DNA of 64,000 bases from Candidatus Eisenbacteria bacterium. Its GTDB lineage: Bacteria; Eisenbacteria; RBG-16-71-46; JAFGJU01. The stretch spans positions 86,871 to 150,870 of the forward strand of contig JAPLKG010000003.1 in the NCBI GenBank assembly GCA_026388185.1. The letters are read 5' to 3'. The notes under the pieces are model-generated. The model did no database searches. It was not told the DNA's origin and saw only the letters and a list, made by a program, of their open reading frames with translations. Shown piece after piece: positions 25,572-33,536 of the stretch (the first letter of the stretch is position 1; every line of letters starts with the position of its first letter). The translations under genes were made by a program, and so were the position numbers.

Positions 25572-25696
25572 CCAACCCCGGTCCGATCAACCAACACCCC
25601 CTGAGAATGCAAGCCGGCGCGACGAGCACGCGCGATCGACCACCGCACGCCCATCACCAACTCGACCTTTCAGCGAGCCAAGACACGCCGGCAACC
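25572..25696. repeat. Duplicated upstream DNA of module 1 (repeat copy B)
   Basis: Contains the 20-base element shared with 23516-23535 and, from 25597, copy B of the 100-base direct repeat (see 24613-24712). It lies immediately upstream of the first secreted-protein gene of the array. Confidence 0.85.
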
Positions 25697-26305
25697 AGCC
25701 ACACGCAACGCAACAATGCGCCACGAAACAAGCTGTGCTCCACGAGATCGCGCCAGGCAACAGAACCTCGCCGCAAAAGATCGTGCCGCACGAAGCTCGC
25801 ACCCTACTCGGTGCGACAATATCACTTATTTAGAGTACCCCGTAGAACAGATGCTTCCTCAGCAACCGCCACGCGGCTAGCAGAGCCGTTCTCCAGGCAC
25901 GAGTCACCCACGCCGGGCTCGCGCCGTCCCACCACATCAGCACCGGTCACACACCTCCCTAGGCGTCACGCCAAGAGATCGCTTGGATTCACCTGCACAG
26001 TGGCCGCGTGCGTCTCCCCGTCTCCTTATCCCCCTTCCCTCTCTGTCCGCTCCACCTGTTCTGTCGACTGAGCGGGTCAGGGGCGGGGCAGGGTGACCTT
26101 AAAGAGCGGCGACGATGGAGGTCTTGGGACGGTAAACTCGGAAGTCCCTCGTGTGCGCATCATCCGTGCTCTCTTACCGCAATCGCTCTGGTTGCAGTTG
26201 CGGGGTCACCCTTTGAACCCCGGTTGCTGTGGAACACCAACCGCTGTCAAGCACTTCAAAACTGTCTTCAATGCAGAAAATGACCTCGTTTGATCTGCCG
26301 AGCAT
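25697..26305. other. Long intergenic region without a supported gene
   Basis: No reading frame on either strand has a plausible ribosome-binding site, codon use or recognisable product. Open frames on the plus strand are products of the C/A-rich composition. A small hairpin GGGGT/ACCCC (minus strand, near 26203-26222) is visible. If the promoter at 26306-26334 is active, this stretch is a ~740-base leader of the module array. Confidence 0.4.
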
Positions 26306-26334
26306 ATTATTGCACATACGCAAATACTTGTCAA
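26306..26334 (-). promoter_or_regulatory. Sigma-70 promoter pointing toward the module array
   Basis: Minus-strand TTGACA (26334-26329) and AATAAT (26311-26306) are 17 bases apart. The nearest supported gene in that direction starts at 25555, so the transcript would have an unusually long leader or carry an unrecognised RNA. Confidence 0.5.
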
Positions 26335-26540
26335 TAGGAAAGTGCCGCGCCCCGTGTCGCCTTCGCGTGCGGCCGGTTTTGCCCACTCGGCTGACGACGC
26401 GAATGAGCGCAATGGCTAAAACCAACGCCTCGGGCAAGCCCGCGGTGTCTCCGCTGAACCCACAGCACGCCACCGAGCCGACTACGCCCTTGCCGACGCC
26501 GACACCGCCTGCAAATGACTCCAGTCGGCACGGCCAACTG

Positions 26541-26569
26541 TTGCCGAAACTCGTCATTAGCGATACAAT
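26541..26569 (+). promoter_or_regulatory. Sigma-70 promoter for the corrinoid-activation-like gene
   Basis: TTGCCG (26541-26546) and TACAAT (26564-26569) are 17 bases apart. The predicted start near 26576 favours the downstream TTG at 26618 over the GTG at 26585 as translation start. Confidence 0.5.
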
Positions 26570-26617
26570 CCCATCGACCGCATCGTGCCGGGAGCGTCTC
26601 GTCCGTGGGGAGTAACC

Positions 26618-27289
26618 TTGGAAGAACCCAATCGCTATACCGATTTCTCTGTCAGTACGGACCTCGATGATGTATTGCGCCTGCTGGGCTACGGGCGGGA
26701 CAAGAAACCCGGCGGGGCACTGGCAAGGATGCTGGGGGGAGCGATACAAGAGGCAGAGGGACTTGCGCGACCCTCCGGGATAGCTTCCGTATTTGAGAAA
26801 CACAGCTTTCCTAAAGGCTCTTTTCTTTCCGCGCTCTTTGAAGAGGACAACTCGCCCGCCATAAAGATCGCCCTGGCGGTCTGCACGATCGGGCCGCTAC
26901 TCGAGGAAAGCGTTTCGAGATACTCCGATTCCGGACAACTTACCCGCGCTCTCGTGATTGACGCCGCGGGTTCATCGCTAACCGAGACAGTATGTGATTT
27001 CGTCAATGAGAGGATATGCCAGACGGCAGCGGGAGGCACACTTTATCCTGCTCCCAGGATAAGTCCCGGGTACGGACACTGGAAAATCGAAGAGCAAGAA
27101 ATCATATTTGGGCTTCTTCCGGCCGAGTCGGTTGGAGTCTCTCTCACAGAATCGTATATGATGATCCCGAGAAAATCCGTGTCTTTTGCCGTGAAACTGC
27201 TCGGCGAATCGTCACCCGAGGGATCAACCTCGGCGTGTAAACGATGCGGAAGAAGTGATTGCCAATTCAGACGCGAGCCCCGAGGATAA
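26618..27289 (+). CDS. MetH activation-domain-like protein (B12 methionine synthase activation)
   Basis: A ~223-residue stand-alone relative of the AdoMet-binding activation domain of cobalamin-dependent methionine synthase. The signature RISPGYGHWKIEEQ (compare RxSPGYP in MetH) near residue 150 and the following YMMIPRKSVSFAVKL match the reductive-activation fold; a C-terminal CKRCGRSDCQFRR adds a CxxC...C cluster seen in such stand-alone proteins. It probably reactivates or serves a corrinoid protein, and the MttB-family methyltransferase 94 bases downstream supports this. The TTG at 26618 follows GTGGGGAG; a GTG at 26585 is the alternative. No corrinoid-binding protein is encoded next to it. 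Confidence 0.7.
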   Translation: MEEPNRYTDFSVSTDLDDVLRLLGYGRDKKPGGALARMLGGAIQEAEGLARPSGIASVFEKHSFPKGSFLSALFEEDNSPAIKIALAVCTIGPLLEESVSRYSDSGQLTRALVIDAAGSSLTETVCDFVNERICQTAAGGTLYPAPRISPGYGHWKIEEQEIIFGLLPAESVGVSLTESYMMIPRKSVSFAVKLLGESSPEGSTSACKRCGRSDCQFRREPRG

Positions 27290-27383
27290 GCAGCCCGCGA
27301 GAACGAGCAGAGTGCTGAGACCGGTTGCCCGCGGATGCCGTTTCCCGATGACAACTGAGGAACGTGACTCCAGGAGGTACGAC

Positions 27384-28841
27384 GTGAACAGCGCAAGAAC
27401 CCCGCTTGTTGAATTTCTGTCCGGCGGCGACATTACGCCAATAATCGAAGAGGCCAAGTATCTCTTGGAGCAAACGGGCGTTTTTGTCGAGAACGAAGAG
27501 GCCTTACGACTTCTCAAAGACGCGGGCGCAACGTCTGACACCGAGAGAAAAAGGGTGCTCTTCCCTCCCGAGCTTGTCGAGAAATGCCTCGAGACCTGCC
27601 CGCGCCGAATCGAAATCTACGACAGGCAGGGGAACCCTGCGCTTGACCTCTCCGGAAACAACACGTATTTCGATCCAGGGTCTGCAGCCCTCAAGATTTT
27701 CGATTTCGAGAAGGGCGTGAGCAGACCTCCGCTCGTGGACGACGCCATAAAGCTCGGAAGACTGGCGGACAGTCTGGCCCACATCCGCGCACAGAGCACC
27801 GCCATCGTTCCGAGCGACGTCCCCGAGGAGATGTCGGACAGATTGAGACTGTACGTGGCACTGCGATGTTCCACCAAACCCGTCATCACCGGGACCTTCG
27901 TCAAGGAGAGCTTCGCCGTGATGAAGGAAATGCTCGTCGCTGTCAGAGGAAGCGAGGCGGCGCTCAAGGCAAAGCCATTGGCGATTTTCGACGCGTGTCC
28001 GTCTCCACCCCTCAAGTGGAGTGATCTGACGTGTCAGAGTCTCATCGATTGCAGCAAGTCGGGGATCCCCTCGGAACTGGTTTCCATGCCGTTGTCCGGC
28101 GCCACCTCTCCCGTTACACTCGCCGGCTCGCTCGTCCAGCACACTGCAGAGAATTTGAGCGGAATTGTGATTCACCAGCTTGCGCGTCCGGGCTCACCTA
28201 TCATTTACGGCGGCTCGCCCGCTTTCTTCGACATGCGCAACGGCACGACCCCCATGGGAGCGATCGAGACGATGATGATTGATTGTGCCTTCTCTCAGGT
28301 AGGAAAGTCCCTCGGCGTTCCCACTCACGCATACATGGGATTGAGTGATTCGAGAACCGTTGACTATCAGGCGGGGCTCGAGAGCGGCCTCGGAGCAGTA
28401 CTCGCCATGCTGGCCGGCATCAATGTCGTCTCTGGCGTAGGGATGATGGAATTCGAGAAATGCCAGAGCCTGGAGAAGCTCTTTCTGGATAACGACATTT
28501 GCGGAATGGCTTACAGGCTCAGGGATGGTATAACGGTGAATGAGGAAACCCTGGCCCGAGAGGTCTTCAAGGAAGCGACTCTCGACACTTCTTTCCTCAG
28601 ATCCAAGCACACTCTGAAATGGTTCAAGAAGGAAGGTTTCTTCCCCGGAGCGGGTATCGATCGTTCAGCCGGAACAGAAGGTAAGCCCGTCACCGCCTTC
28701 GAGAGAGCGTCGGCGGAGGTGAAGAGGATCCTCGAGACTCATATCGTTCCCCCCATGCCCCAAGAGGTTCTTTCTCAACTGAAGAGCATCGTGGACAGAG
28801 ACCTCTCGGCCCACGGAATCAAGAGAGAGTGGAAGTTCTGA
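27384..28841 (+). CDS. MttB-family (trimethylamine methyltransferase-like) protein
   Basis: Predicted methyltransferase that would pass a methyl group from a quaternary or tertiary amine to a corrinoid protein. The 485-residue product is full-length for the family; landmarks include YLLEQTGVFVENEEALRLL near the start, a TIM-barrel core with ITGTFVKESF, GGSPAFFDMRNGTTPMGAIE and GLESGLGAVLAMLAGINVVSGVGMME. There is no in-frame amber codon, so it belongs to the non-pyrrolysine group, whose members demethylate compounds such as glycine betaine or proline betaine. The GTG at 27384 follows CAGGAGGT; the longer frame from 27255 overlaps the upstream gene and is less likely. The substrate cannot be assigned. 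Confidence 0.88.
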   Translation: MNSARTPLVEFLSGGDITPIIEEAKYLLEQTGVFVENEEALRLLKDAGATSDTERKRVLFPPELVEKCLETCPRRIEIYDRQGNPALDLSGNNTYFDPGSAALKIFDFEKGVSRPPLVDDAIKLGRLADSLAHIRAQSTAIVPSDVPEEMSDRLRLYVALRCSTKPVITGTFVKESFAVMKEMLVAVRGSEAALKAKPLAIFDACPSPPLKWSDLTCQSLIDCSKSGIPSELVSMPLSGATSPVTLAGSLVQHTAENLSGIVIHQLARPGSPIIYGGSPAFFDMRNGTTPMGAIETMMIDCAFSQVGKSLGVPTHAYMGLSDSRTVDYQAGLESGLGAVLAMLAGINVVSGVGMMEFEKCQSLEKLFLDNDICGMAYRLRDGITVNEETLAREVFKEATLDTSFLRSKHTLKWFKKEGFFPGAGIDRSAGTEGKPVTAFERASAEVKRILETHIVPPMPQEVLSQLKSIVDRDLSAHGIKREWKF

Positions 28842-28854
28842 GACGGGACGGAAC

Positions 28855-30231
28855 CTAGGAGGGCTCGGGCACAGCGTCAGGCACAACGTCAGGCACAGTG
28901 CTCAGACGCGTATTAAGCCTATTTCTTATTTCTTCCCTGTGGTGCATGAGGGTTCTGTATTGCATCTGGAAAATCAAGAGCGGAAGCATGCTCTTCCATT
29001 TCTTGTACGCGCGCAATACTCGCTTCGCTATCTTCTTCCGCGAATAAAACTCTCTCCATGCCCAGTGGTAGCCTTCCTGTAGCTTCTCCGGCGAAATCCT
29101 CTTGGGCTCGTATACTACCTCGTCAACCCCGTACTTGCTCCAATCACGATTGAATATCCTGCCCTCACCATCGAGCTTGGAAAATAGCTCGGTGCCGGGA
29201 AACGGCGTGAGTATACTGAACTGGGCCGCGTCTACTGCAATCTTGTCGGCAAACTCGACGGTCTCTTCGAAAACCGTCTCTTCGTCGGAATCGAATCCGA
29301 CTATGAAGGCACCTTCCACCATGATGCCGTGGTCGTGGAGATAATCGATTTTCGCTCGAAATTCCTGCGGGCGAAGCCATTTTTTCTTGGCCTCTTTCAA
29401 CGAAGACGGATTCGAAGACTCCAATCCTATGAAGAGCGCCTTGCACCCGCTCTTTGCCATGAGCGGCACCATGCCAGGCATGTCCACGACGTCAAGCGAG
29501 GACTGACCCGCCCACATGATATGCAGTGGGACGAGCTTCTGGAAGAGCTCCACGGAGTACTTTTCATCGCCCGCAATGTTGTCGTCCAGGAATCCAAAGA
29601 AACGACTCCATCCGGAAGAACCTCTGAGGAATTCGATTTCTTTAACCACCTCTTCGACGGGTCTCATTCTGTAGCTGCGACCGAAAAACCGAGAGACGGA
29701 ACAAAAGCTACAGTTGAACTTGCATCCCCTGAATACCTGGATGGTGTTCTTGAACAAGTAGCCTTTGTTGTCGAGCAATTCCCTTCGTGCAATCGGCATG
29801 TTTACGAGGGAGGGCCTGACGTCCTGGGTGTAGATCGACTGCAGTCTATTGTCGCGGAAGTCGTCAAGCACGCGCGACCAGATTGTCTCAGCTTCGCCCA
29901 CCACGACGGCGTCCGCATAGCGTGCAGCTTCGTCGGGCAGAGCCGTCGGATGAATCCCGCCGATCACCACCTTCGCACCGCGCTTTCTCATCTCCGTGGC
30001 GATCTCATACGCTCGCGGAGCCTGGGCGGTCATTGCCGTGATACCGACGAGGTCTGCCATCTTCTTGTCATAATCCCAGTGTTCGATGTTCTCATCCACT
30101 ATTTCGACGTCCACTCCGGGAGGAGTAAGCGCGGCAATGATCGGAAGGTTCAGGGGAGGAAACGCAAAGATCTTTTGCTTTGTGAGGCCGAAGTCACGAT
30201 TGAACGACGGCGAGATTAGCGTCAGTTTCAT
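28855..30231 (-). CDS. B12-binding-domain radical SAM protein
   Basis: Class B radical SAM enzyme of 458 residues. The N-terminal ~150 residues form a cobalamin-binding-like domain (VVIGGIHPTALPDEA); the radical SAM domain starts with FRGCKFNCSFC (CX3CX2C, about residue 168), which holds the 4Fe-4S cluster that cleaves AdoMet. The family includes methylases and methylthiotransferases of lipids, antibiotics and tetrapyrroles; the substrate here is unknown. The C-terminus ends in a small repeat (VPDVVPDAVPEP). I chose the ATG at 30231 because a perfect -35/-10 pair at 30271-30299 places transcription start near 30264. It is convergent with the MttB gene, 13 bases apart. Confidence 0.88.
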   Translation of the reverse strand: MKLTLISPSFNRDFGLTKQKIFAFPPLNLPIIAALTPPGVDVEIVDENIEHWDYDKKMADLVGITAMTAQAPRAYEIATEMRKRGAKVVIGGIHPTALPDEAARYADAVVVGEAETIWSRVLDDFRDNRLQSIYTQDVRPSLVNMPIARRELLDNKGYLFKNTIQVFRGCKFNCSFCSVSRFFGRSYRMRPVEEVVKEIEFLRGSSGWSRFFGFLDDNIAGDEKYSVELFQKLVPLHIMWAGQSSLDVVDMPGMVPLMAKSGCKALFIGLESSNPSSLKEAKKKWLRPQEFRAKIDYLHDHGIMVEGAFIVGFDSDEETVFEETVEFADKIAVDAAQFSILTPFPGTELFSKLDGEGRIFNRDWSKYGVDEVVYEPKRISPEKLQEGYHWAWREFYSRKKIAKRVLRAYKKWKSMLPLLIFQMQYRTLMHHREEIRNRLNTRLSTVPDVVPDAVPEPS

Positions 30232-30270
30232 TGGGTTCCCGTTGTTTGCTGAAATCAATATTTTCGCACC

Positions 30271-30299
30271 ATATTACTCTTCCTACTACGGTGTGTCAA
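30271..30299 (-). promoter_or_regulatory. Sigma-70 promoter for the radical SAM gene
   Basis: Minus-strand TTGACA (30299-30294) and TAATAT (30276-30271) are 17 bases apart; the predicted leader is about 33 bases. Confidence 0.7.
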
Positions 30300-30386
30300 T
30301 GAGAGAACAAACAAGAAACGGTTGGACACGCTCTTGGGGCGCCCCCAAAGAGTTCGACGGTCTCGGTCCTCGAACGCCGTTTTCTG

Positions 30387-30415
30387 TTGACAGGCGTTGT
30401 TGACTTACCTAGTCT
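30387..30415 (+). promoter_or_regulatory. Sigma-70 promoter for the four-gene membrane operon
   Basis: TTGACA (30387-30392) and TAGTCT (30410-30415) are 17 bases apart. The predicted start near 30422 supports the ATG at 30472 over an upstream TTG at 30397, which lies inside the promoter. Confidence 0.55.
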
Positions 30416-30471
30416 TTGAGGGTCTTCTCATTCTTGTTTTTTCGTCTGGGGTTCTGCAGCACGGAGAACGC

Positions 30472-31806
30472 ATGGCTCCCTGTAGCGGGAAGCGAAACAG
30501 GAAGCGTAATTGCCGCCCACGAGTCCTTAGGCTTGCTCTTGTCTTTCCATTAGCATTTCTCACAATAGCATTTATTCTTGTCCGGCCCGGCTCTCTCGTT
30601 TTTGCCAGCGCCACCGCAACCACGACAGGTTCAGCAAAGGCGAGCCCCGGCCCCACGGCAGTCGTTCCGGAATCCATCCTGGTCCCGCCCCCTGCCCCTC
30701 CCACGAGCGTCGAAGCCTTCGACTCCCCGAGCGATCAAGGCGGAATGATGACCATCCACTGGACAAAATCAGTGGATGATATTCCTATCACGGGAAGAGT
30801 CAGGGGATACGTCATAGCGAGGTCGGAGGCGCCAGACGGCAAGTTCGAACCAGTGAGCACCGTTGCTTTGCAGATCGAAGAGTATTTGGACACTTCTGTC
30901 CAGGACCAGGTTCCTTACTACTACAAGGTGGCCGCAATCGGTGACGGAGAGGTCTTGAGTTTCTCCGGCGTCGTAGGCCCCGCGGTGTCAAAGCAGCAGT
31001 GGTTCAGTACGCGCAAGGCGAACTTGCTCGTAATATCTCTCATCATCGCAGTGGCCATACTGTTGTACGTGTATCAAGCCAAAGCCGGAAAGAAGCTGTA
31101 CATACGAAGAATCGCCGGCATCGAGGCGGTTGAAGAAGCGGTCGGAAGAGCGACGGAGATGGGAAAACCCATTCTTTTCATTCCCGGCATCCAGGACATG
31201 GACAACGTTCAAACCGTAGCGGGCCTTAGCATTCTTGCGAGTGTGGGAAAGCTGGCGGCGCAATACGAAACGAAGCTGGACGTGCCCGTCAGCCGCTCGC
31301 TGGTCATGAGCACTGCCAGGGAAACTCTCAAGCAGGCGTACCTGAGCGTCGGTAGACCCGACCTCTACAACGACGACTCCGTTTATTACATCACGGACGA
31401 GCAGTTCGGTTACGTCGCCGCCGTCGACGGAATAATGGTTAGGGAAAAGCCCGCCGCTTGCTTCTACATGGGGGCCTTCTTTGCGGAATCGCTCATCCTT
31501 GCCGAAACCGGGAACTCGATAGGCGCAATTCAGATCGCCGGCACCGCCATGCCCACTCAGTTGCCGTTTTTTGTGGCAGCGTGCGACTACACGCTCATCG
31601 GCGAGGAACTCTTCGCGGCAAGCGCGTACCTTTCCAAGGACGAAAGAATGATCGGAAGCCTGAAGGGTCAGGACGTGGGCAAGGGCATTGCAATGTTCTT
31701 CATAATCCTTGGGACGCTTGTGGCAACCGTCGGAGCTCTCACTGAAAACGGGACGGTCGTCGGCATTAGCGACTGGTTGAAGAACCTTTTCTCTTTGAAC
31801 TTCTGA
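30472..31806 (+). CDS. Membrane protein with FN3-like domain, DUF6754-like (operon gene 1)
   Basis: A 444-residue membrane protein of unknown function that resembles, as I recall it, the DUF6754 family. Order: first membrane segment or signal (about residues 15-45), Pro/Thr-rich linker, an extracytoplasmic FN3-like domain (TIHWTKSVDDIPITGRVRGYVI ... YYYKVAAIGDG), a second membrane helix (NLLVISLIIAVAILLYVYQ), a cytoplasmic ~200-residue conserved domain (GKPILFIPGIQDMDNVQTVAG ... FFAESLILAETGNSIGAIQIAGTAMPTQLPFFVAACDYTLIGEELFAASAYLS) and C-terminal hydrophobic segments. The ATG at 30472 follows CGGAGAACGC. It is the first of four same-strand membrane genes with no known function. Confidence 0.75.
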   Translation: MAPCSGKRNRKRNCRPRVLRLALVFPLAFLTIAFILVRPGSLVFASATATTTGSAKASPGPTAVVPESILVPPPAPPTSVEAFDSPSDQGGMMTIHWTKSVDDIPITGRVRGYVIARSEAPDGKFEPVSTVALQIEEYLDTSVQDQVPYYYKVAAIGDGEVLSFSGVVGPAVSKQQWFSTRKANLLVISLIIAVAILLYVYQAKAGKKLYIRRIAGIEAVEEAVGRATEMGKPILFIPGIQDMDNVQTVAGLSILASVGKLAAQYETKLDVPVSRSLVMSTARETLKQAYLSVGRPDLYNDDSVYYITDEQFGYVAAVDGIMVREKPAACFYMGAFFAESLILAETGNSIGAIQIAGTAMPTQLPFFVAACDYTLIGEELFAASAYLSKDERMIGSLKGQDVGKGIAMFFIILGTLVATVGALTENGTVVGISDWLKNLFSLNF

Positions 31807-31889
31807 CGTGAACGCGCGCAGAACCGTGAGCACCACTGGAGTGACACATTGGAGATGAGATCAACACTCGCTAGGTTCTTGAAGCGACC

Positions 31890-32573
31890 ATGAGAGTACA
31901 AGTTCCTCTTGTCATAACCTTCGTCGTTGGCTTCGCCCTGATAGCAGCCATCTTCGTGCCGCACGATCCATTCCACACGATGGATCAGAATTTCTCCATC
32001 TATTTTGATCTCATTGCAGTGTTCGCCTTCATTCTTGGCGGCGGCAACCTCCTCAAGATTCACGGAAACAAGATCTGGAGGCGCGCGAGGGATTGGAAGT
32101 ACAGCATCGTGACCGTCGCGGGATTCATGGTGATGATGATCGTGGGCACCTTCAAGATCGGCGGGCCGCCGGGACTCACGGGCGACGTGACCGCAGACGG
32201 GAGCTGGTTCAAGTTCCTGTACGACGCTATGTTTGTGCCGCTCCAATCGACCATGTTTTCTCTACTCGCCTTCTTTGTTGCGTCGGCCTCATACAGGGCC
32301 TTCCGCGCAAAGACCAGGGAAGCAACGATTCTCCTGGTCGCGGCGTTCATCATACTGATAGGCCGGACACCGCTCGGTCATTCCCTGACTGCCTGGCTCC
32401 CTCAGCCTTTGCAGTTCCTTCACATACCGAACCTGAGCAACTGGATCCTCTCGTTTCCTAACATGGCCGGGCAGCGAGCCATCATGATCGGAATAGCCCT
32501 CGGCATCATCTCGACTTCGCTCAAGCTGGTCTTGGGAATCGAACGCTCCTACCTCGGCGGAGAAGGAAAATAG
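31890..32573 (+). CDS. Polytopic membrane protein, operon gene 2
   Basis: A 227-residue protein with about six hydrophobic helices (for example VPLVITFVVGFALIAAIFV and FDLIAVFAFILGGGNLLKI) and no recognised family. Between helices 3 and 4 is a short loop PPGLTGDVTADGSWFKFLYD, and near the C-terminus LSNWILSFPNMAGQRAIMIGIAL. It lies 83 bases after gene 1 and 51 bases before gene 3; the ribosome-binding site is weak. The pattern of one multi-domain and several polytopic proteins suggests a membrane complex. Confidence 0.65.
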   Translation: MRVQVPLVITFVVGFALIAAIFVPHDPFHTMDQNFSIYFDLIAVFAFILGGGNLLKIHGNKIWRRARDWKYSIVTVAGFMVMMIVGTFKIGGPPGLTGDVTADGSWFKFLYDAMFVPLQSTMFSLLAFFVASASYRAFRAKTREATILLVAAFIILIGRTPLGHSLTAWLPQPLQFLHIPNLSNWILSFPNMAGQRAIMIGIALGIISTSLKLVLGIERSYLGGEGK

Positions 32574-32624
32574 AGATGCGAGAGGCGTGTCACACAGCAT
32601 TTAGATGGCGTGAAAGACTCTGTG

Positions 32625-33533
32625 ATGTCGGAGAGCGAAAATAGGATGGCGAAGGGCAAGCGCGACATAATCGACATACTGAACTCGATAGACAGGCGAA
32701 TCATTTTCTTCCTCATCGCTCTCGCCGTCATCATTCCTCTCGTATTCCATTTGGTCTTCACCATACGTACCTCTCCCATCGTGGAGGCAATCTTCGACAA
32801 GATGGAGGCGCTCCCCCCGGGCTCGAAAGTGCTCGTGAGCTTTGATTACAGCCCGAGCACGGCTCCGGAAAACCAGCCGATGGCCGAGGCCATAGCGCGC
32901 CACGCGCTCCAGAAAGACTTGAAACTCTATTTCATGGCCGTGTGGGCGACCGGGCCGCCGCAAACCGACGTCCTGATTGCCAACGTAATCAACACGGATT
33001 TCCCCAACAAGGTTTACGGCAAGGATTGGATAAACCTGGGCTTCAAGGCGGGAAACCAGGGACTCATCAACGCAATACTTCTCGACTTGAAGGCCATGTA
33101 CACGACAGACGTTCACGGCACTCCAATCGACAACTTCGAGATGATGAAGGACGTTCAGAATCTCACTGACATGTCACTCATCGTCTGCATCGGAAGCGGC
33201 TTCCCCGGCGTGAGGGAGTGGGTGCAGTTCGCGGGCGACCCCGGAGACATACCGGTCGCAGCCGGGGTCACCGCCGTCGAGGCGCCCCTGCTCTACCCTT
33301 ACTACCCGAGGCAGTTGCTCGGCCTAATGGGCGGGCTTCAGGGCGCGGCGGAATACGAGGCGACCCTCGTCAAAACATATCCGCAGTACCAGGGCAAGGC
33401 CAATTGCGCGCAGGCCGTCCAGTTGATGGGACCGCAGACCATCGCGCATCTTGTGATAATAGCTTTTGTGATAATAGGCAACGTCGCCTTCTTCGGCGAA
33501 CGAAGAAAACGGGCTCGAGCTAAGAAAGGTTAG
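32625..33533 (+). CDS. Bitopic membrane protein with large extracytoplasmic domain, operon gene 3
   Basis: A ~302-residue protein, no family recognised. After a short basic N-terminus there is one membrane helix (about 25-45, RRIIFFLIALAVIIPLVFH), then a ~210-residue soluble alpha/beta domain (VLVSFDYSPSTAPENQPMAEAIARH; KVYGKDWINLGFKAGNQGLINAIL; LIVCIGSGFPGVREWVQF) and a second helix near the C-terminus (IAHLVIIAFVIIGNVAFF) with a basic tail. The soluble part alternates beta strand and helix like a Rossmann or GATase-like fold, but no catalytic motif is obvious. GTG 32610 and ATG 32646 are alternative starts. Confidence 0.65.
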   Translation: MSESENRMAKGKRDIIDILNSIDRRIIFFLIALAVIIPLVFHLVFTIRTSPIVEAIFDKMEALPPGSKVLVSFDYSPSTAPENQPMAEAIARHALQKDLKLYFMAVWATGPPQTDVLIANVINTDFPNKVYGKDWINLGFKAGNQGLINAILLDLKAMYTTDVHGTPIDNFEMMKDVQNLTDMSLIVCIGSGFPGVREWVQFAGDPGDIPVAAGVTAVEAPLLYPYYPRQLLGLMGGLQGAAEYEATLVKTYPQYQGKANCAQAVQLMGPQTIAHLVIIAFVIIGNVAFFGERRKRARAKKG

Positions 33534-33536
33534 GAA

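Noticed and set aside
22415-26071. Three long plus-strand open frames (about 340, 340 and 310 codons) across the module array
   Set aside because: Translations are Pro/His/Thr/Arg-rich without secondary-structure sense or ribosome-binding sites; they arise from the C/A-rich strand opposite the real genes.
26174-26803. A 209-codon minus-strand frame upstream of the MttB region
   Set aside because: It overlaps the start of the corrinoid-activation-like gene and its promoter, has no ribosome-binding site, and its sequence resembles no family.
27384-28841. Pyrrolysine-type trimethylamine methyltransferase
   Set aside because: There is no in-frame TAG; the enzyme belongs to the non-pyrrolysine MttB group.
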